7,076 nt of DNA from DASUFI01 sp036274635. GTDB taxonomy: Bacteria > Planctomycetota > B15-G4. The notes below the pieces were generated by a model. It searched no databases, was not told where the DNA came from, and was given only the letters and a program-made list of their open reading frames with translations. Of the stretch, positions 6,070 through 7,076 are shown one piece after another (positions within the stretch are counted from its first letter, which is position 1; every line of letters begins with the position of its first letter). The DNA is taken from contig DASUFI010000356.1 in assembly GCA_036274635.1 (NCBI GenBank), positions 1-7,076 of the forward strand. Reading direction: 5' to 3'. The position numbers were made by a program, and so were the translations under genes.

Positions 6070-6098
6070 TTGTCCGGACGGCACGGCGCGTGTATGCT
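6070..6098 (+). promoter_or_regulatory. Putative promoter for the DUF2344-rng pair
   Basis: TTGTCC (6070-6075, 4 of 6 to the -35 consensus) and TATGCT (6093-6098, 4 of 6 to the -10) are 17 bases apart, in the gap after the HPr gene. Transcription would start near 6105, giving a leader of about 60 or 84 bases. The -35 overlaps a short palindrome, GTCCGGAC (6072-6079). The -10 is identical to the one proposed for hpf. An in-frame GTG at 6090 is unlikely as a start if this is right. Confidence 0.5.
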
Positions 6099-6164
6099 GA
6101 CCGGCGTCCGTCGGCCCGAGCCTTGGCATGGGTCGAGGCGTGGCAAGACGCACCCGGATCGGGA

Positions 6165-6911
6165 ATGGTGGCCGAAGCGACCCGCTGCATGGTGGCCCTG
6201 CGCTTCTCCAAGGACGGAGACGCGCGCTTCCTGGGACACCTCGACTTCAGCCGCCTCCTGGAGAGGGCGCTGCGCCGCAGCGGCCTTCCGCTCCGGAGCA
6301 CTCAAGGATTCAACCCGCGTCTCAAGGTGGCCTTCACCGACGCGATGCCGTTGGGCATCGCGTCCGAAGGCGAATGGGCCACCGTGACGCTCGACGAGGA
6401 CCTCGCCCCCGAGACCGTGGCGGAGCGACTGCGCCCGATGCTGCCGGAGACCGTCCGGCTGGTCGAGGTGCGGCGCGGACCGGCGCCCCGTGCGCCGGAC
6501 CGCGTGCGCTACCGCCTGGACGTCGCGGAGGAACCGGGGTCCGCTGCCGACGCGCTGACTGCACTGCTGCAGCGCGACACGTTCCCCGTCCAGGATGCGC
6601 GCCGCGACGCGCCCGTCGACGCCCGAGCCCTGCTCGCGCGCGGCGAGGCCCGCGAGGGGCACCTGCTCGTGGAGCTGGTCGCGCAGAACGACCGTCCACC
6701 CCGACCGGAGCCCGTGGCTCAGGCGCTGCGCGACCTCGCGCGCGGCCTGGGGCTCGCTCCGCCGGTCTTCGGCACGTTCACCAAGGCAGGCGATGCGGCG
6801 CGTCAAGGAGAGGACGCATGGGACGTCGCCGCAGAGGCGGACAGAATCGCAGCGCCGGCGGAGGCCGCCGGCTGCTCATCAACTCCCGCGAGAGCGCCGA
6901 GAGCCGGATAG
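6165..6911 (+). CDS. DUF2344 / TIGR03936 radical-SAM-linked protein
   Basis: Belongs to the uncharacterised DUF2344 family, usually encoded beside or fused to a cobalamin-binding radical SAM protein; its biochemical role is not known to me. The family start is clear: ALRFSKDGDARFLGHLD, then LLERALRRSGLPL, the signature QGFNPRLKVAF, and PLGIASEGEWATVTLDE. The domain runs to about GTFTKAG near 6789. Three starts are possible: GTG 6090 (inside the putative promoter), ATG 6165 (GGA 6 bases upstream; used here, 248 residues) and ATG 6189 (begins directly at the domain, 240 residues). The last 31 residues overlap the next gene in another frame and look unlike the family (Ala/Pro/Ser, with codons AGA, TCA and ACT that are rare here). 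No radical SAM gene is in the window. Confidence 0.85.
   Translation: MVAEATRCMVALRFSKDGDARFLGHLDFSRLLERALRRSGLPLRSTQGFNPRLKVAFTDAMPLGIASEGEWATVTLDEDLAPETVAERLRPMLPETVRLVEVRRGPAPRAPDRVRYRLDVAEEPGSAADALTALLQRDTFPVQDARRDAPVDARALLARGEAREGHLLVELVAQNDRPPRPEPVAQALRDLARGLGLAPPVFGTFTKAGDAARQGEDAWDVAAEADRIAAPAEAAGCSSTPARAPRAG
6805..6810 (+). promoter_or_regulatory. Strong Shine-Dalgarno site for rng inside the DUF2344 gene
   Basis: AAGGAG followed by AGGA lies 7 bases before the ATG at 6818. It is the best ribosome-binding site in the window; most other genes here have weak or no visible site. It fixes the start of the ribonuclease gene even though the upstream gene is still open. Confidence 0.8.
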
Positions 6912-7076
6912 CCGTCCTCGAAGGCGGCCGGCTCGAGGAGTACTACATCGAGCGGGGTTCCCTCGGCAGCACGCTGGGGAACATCTACAAGGCCCGCATC
7001 ACCAACATCGAGAAGTCGATCGGTGCGGCCTTCGTGGAGTTCGGGCACAGCCGGCAGGGCTTTATGCACGTGTCTG
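6818..7076 (+). CDS. rng: Ribonuclease E/G family protein (Rne/Rng), N-terminal part
   Basis: Start of an RNase E/G endoribonuclease, the family that cleaves single-stranded A/U-rich RNA in mRNA decay and rRNA maturation. Only 86 codons are present; the window ends in the S1 RNA-binding domain. After a basic, Gly-rich leader (MGRRRRGGQNRSAGGGRR) the typical entry strand LLINSRESAESRIAVLEGG is seen, then EEYYIERGSLGSTLGNIYKA, and the S1 start ITNIEKSIGAAFVEFGHSRQGFMHV. The ATG at 6818 has a strong Shine-Dalgarno site, and no other in-frame start precedes the domain within the overlap, so the 94-base overlap with the DUF2344 gene is probably real. Whether it is RNase E-like (long, with a C-terminal scaffold) or RNase G-like cannot be told from this fragment. 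DUF2344-Rne/Rng adjacency occurs in several phyla. Confidence 0.93.
   Translation, partial: MGRRRRGGQNRSAGGGRRLLINSRESAESRIAVLEGGRLEEYYIERGSLGSTLGNIYKARITNIEKSIGAAFVEFGHSRQGFMHVS
6854..6872 (+). repeat. Perfect 8-bp inverted repeat early in rng
   Basis: GCCGGCGG and CCGCCGGC are separated by 3 bases (AGG), able to form a very stable hairpin in the mRNA about 36 bases after the rng start codon, in the part that also encodes the DUF2344 tail. It may be a by-product of the Gly/Arg-rich leader codons. A role in slowing translation or in self-cleavage control of the ribonuclease is conceivable but unsupported. Confidence 0.45.

Noticed and set aside
6061..6164. Terminator or small RNA in the gap after HPr
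   Set aside because: Only a short GTCCGGAC palindrome and the promoter-like hexamers are seen; no stem followed by a T-run.
5049..6806. 585-codon open frame on the - strand opposite hpf, ptsN, HPr and DUF2344
   Set aside because: Low-complexity His/Arg/Ser-rich translation, antisense to four recognisable genes; long spurious frames are expected where third positions are almost all G or C.
1..7076. CRISPR array, mobile element, toxin-antitoxin pair, tRNA or phage remnant
   Set aside because: No spaced direct repeats, terminal inverted repeats, transposase motifs or tRNA-like cloverleaf noticed; the window is nearly all conserved housekeeping genes.

Overview
The window is about 7.1 kb of very GC-rich bacterial DNA with ten protein genes, all on the + strand and tightly packed (longest gene-free stretch about 100 bases). 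All ten match known families. I see no tRNA, rRNA, CRISPR array, insertion sequence, integrase or phage gene, and no U-tract terminator. The organism is probably a high-GC, Gram-negative-type bacterium, since it combines sigma-54, a nitrogen-PTS type EIIA with HPr, short-form HPF and an RNase E/G. The sigma-54 region I, the HPF sequence and the DUF2344-RNase G pair remind me most of Planctomycetota. That is pattern memory, not a search; Myxococcota or other high-GC phyla remain possible.

Layout. (1) 57-2073: dnaX (DNA polymerase III tau) and ybaB/ebfC, followed by recR at 2099-2704. This is the classical replication/recombination trio. (2) 2701-4098: rpoN (sigma-54), whose start codon overlaps the recR stop (ATGA), followed 13 bases later by truA (tRNA pseudouridine synthase, 4112-4942). 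(3) 4990-6060: hpf, a ptsN-like EIIA and an HPr, separated by only 3 bases each; a stress/PTS regulatory module. (4) 6165-6911: a DUF2344 (TIGR03936, radical-SAM-linked) protein whose end overlaps by 94 bases the start of an Rne/Rng ribonuclease that runs off the window at 7076.

How the genes work together. rpoN, hpf, ptsN and an HPr-like gene form the well-known rpoN neighbourhood of Proteobacteria (sigma-54, ribosome hibernation, nitrogen PTS). Here it lacks rapZ, has truA inserted, and is joined upstream to dnaX-ybaB-recR. Four AT-containing, -10-like hexamers of the form TAnnCT (TAGGCT, TAGACT, TATGCT, TATGCT) stand out against the GC background, each just before a gene or operon start. 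They divide the apparent single run into probable sub-operons: dnaX, recR-rpoN-truA, hpf-ptsN-HPr, and DUF2344-rng. The dnaX and recR hexamers lie so close to the start codons that their transcripts would be leaderless or nearly so.

I found no convincing evidence for an undescribed multi-gene system. The points worth a second look are the promoter/leaderless pattern, the recR-rpoN fusion of operons, the modified rpoN-PTS neighbourhood, and the 94-base DUF2344/rng overlap.
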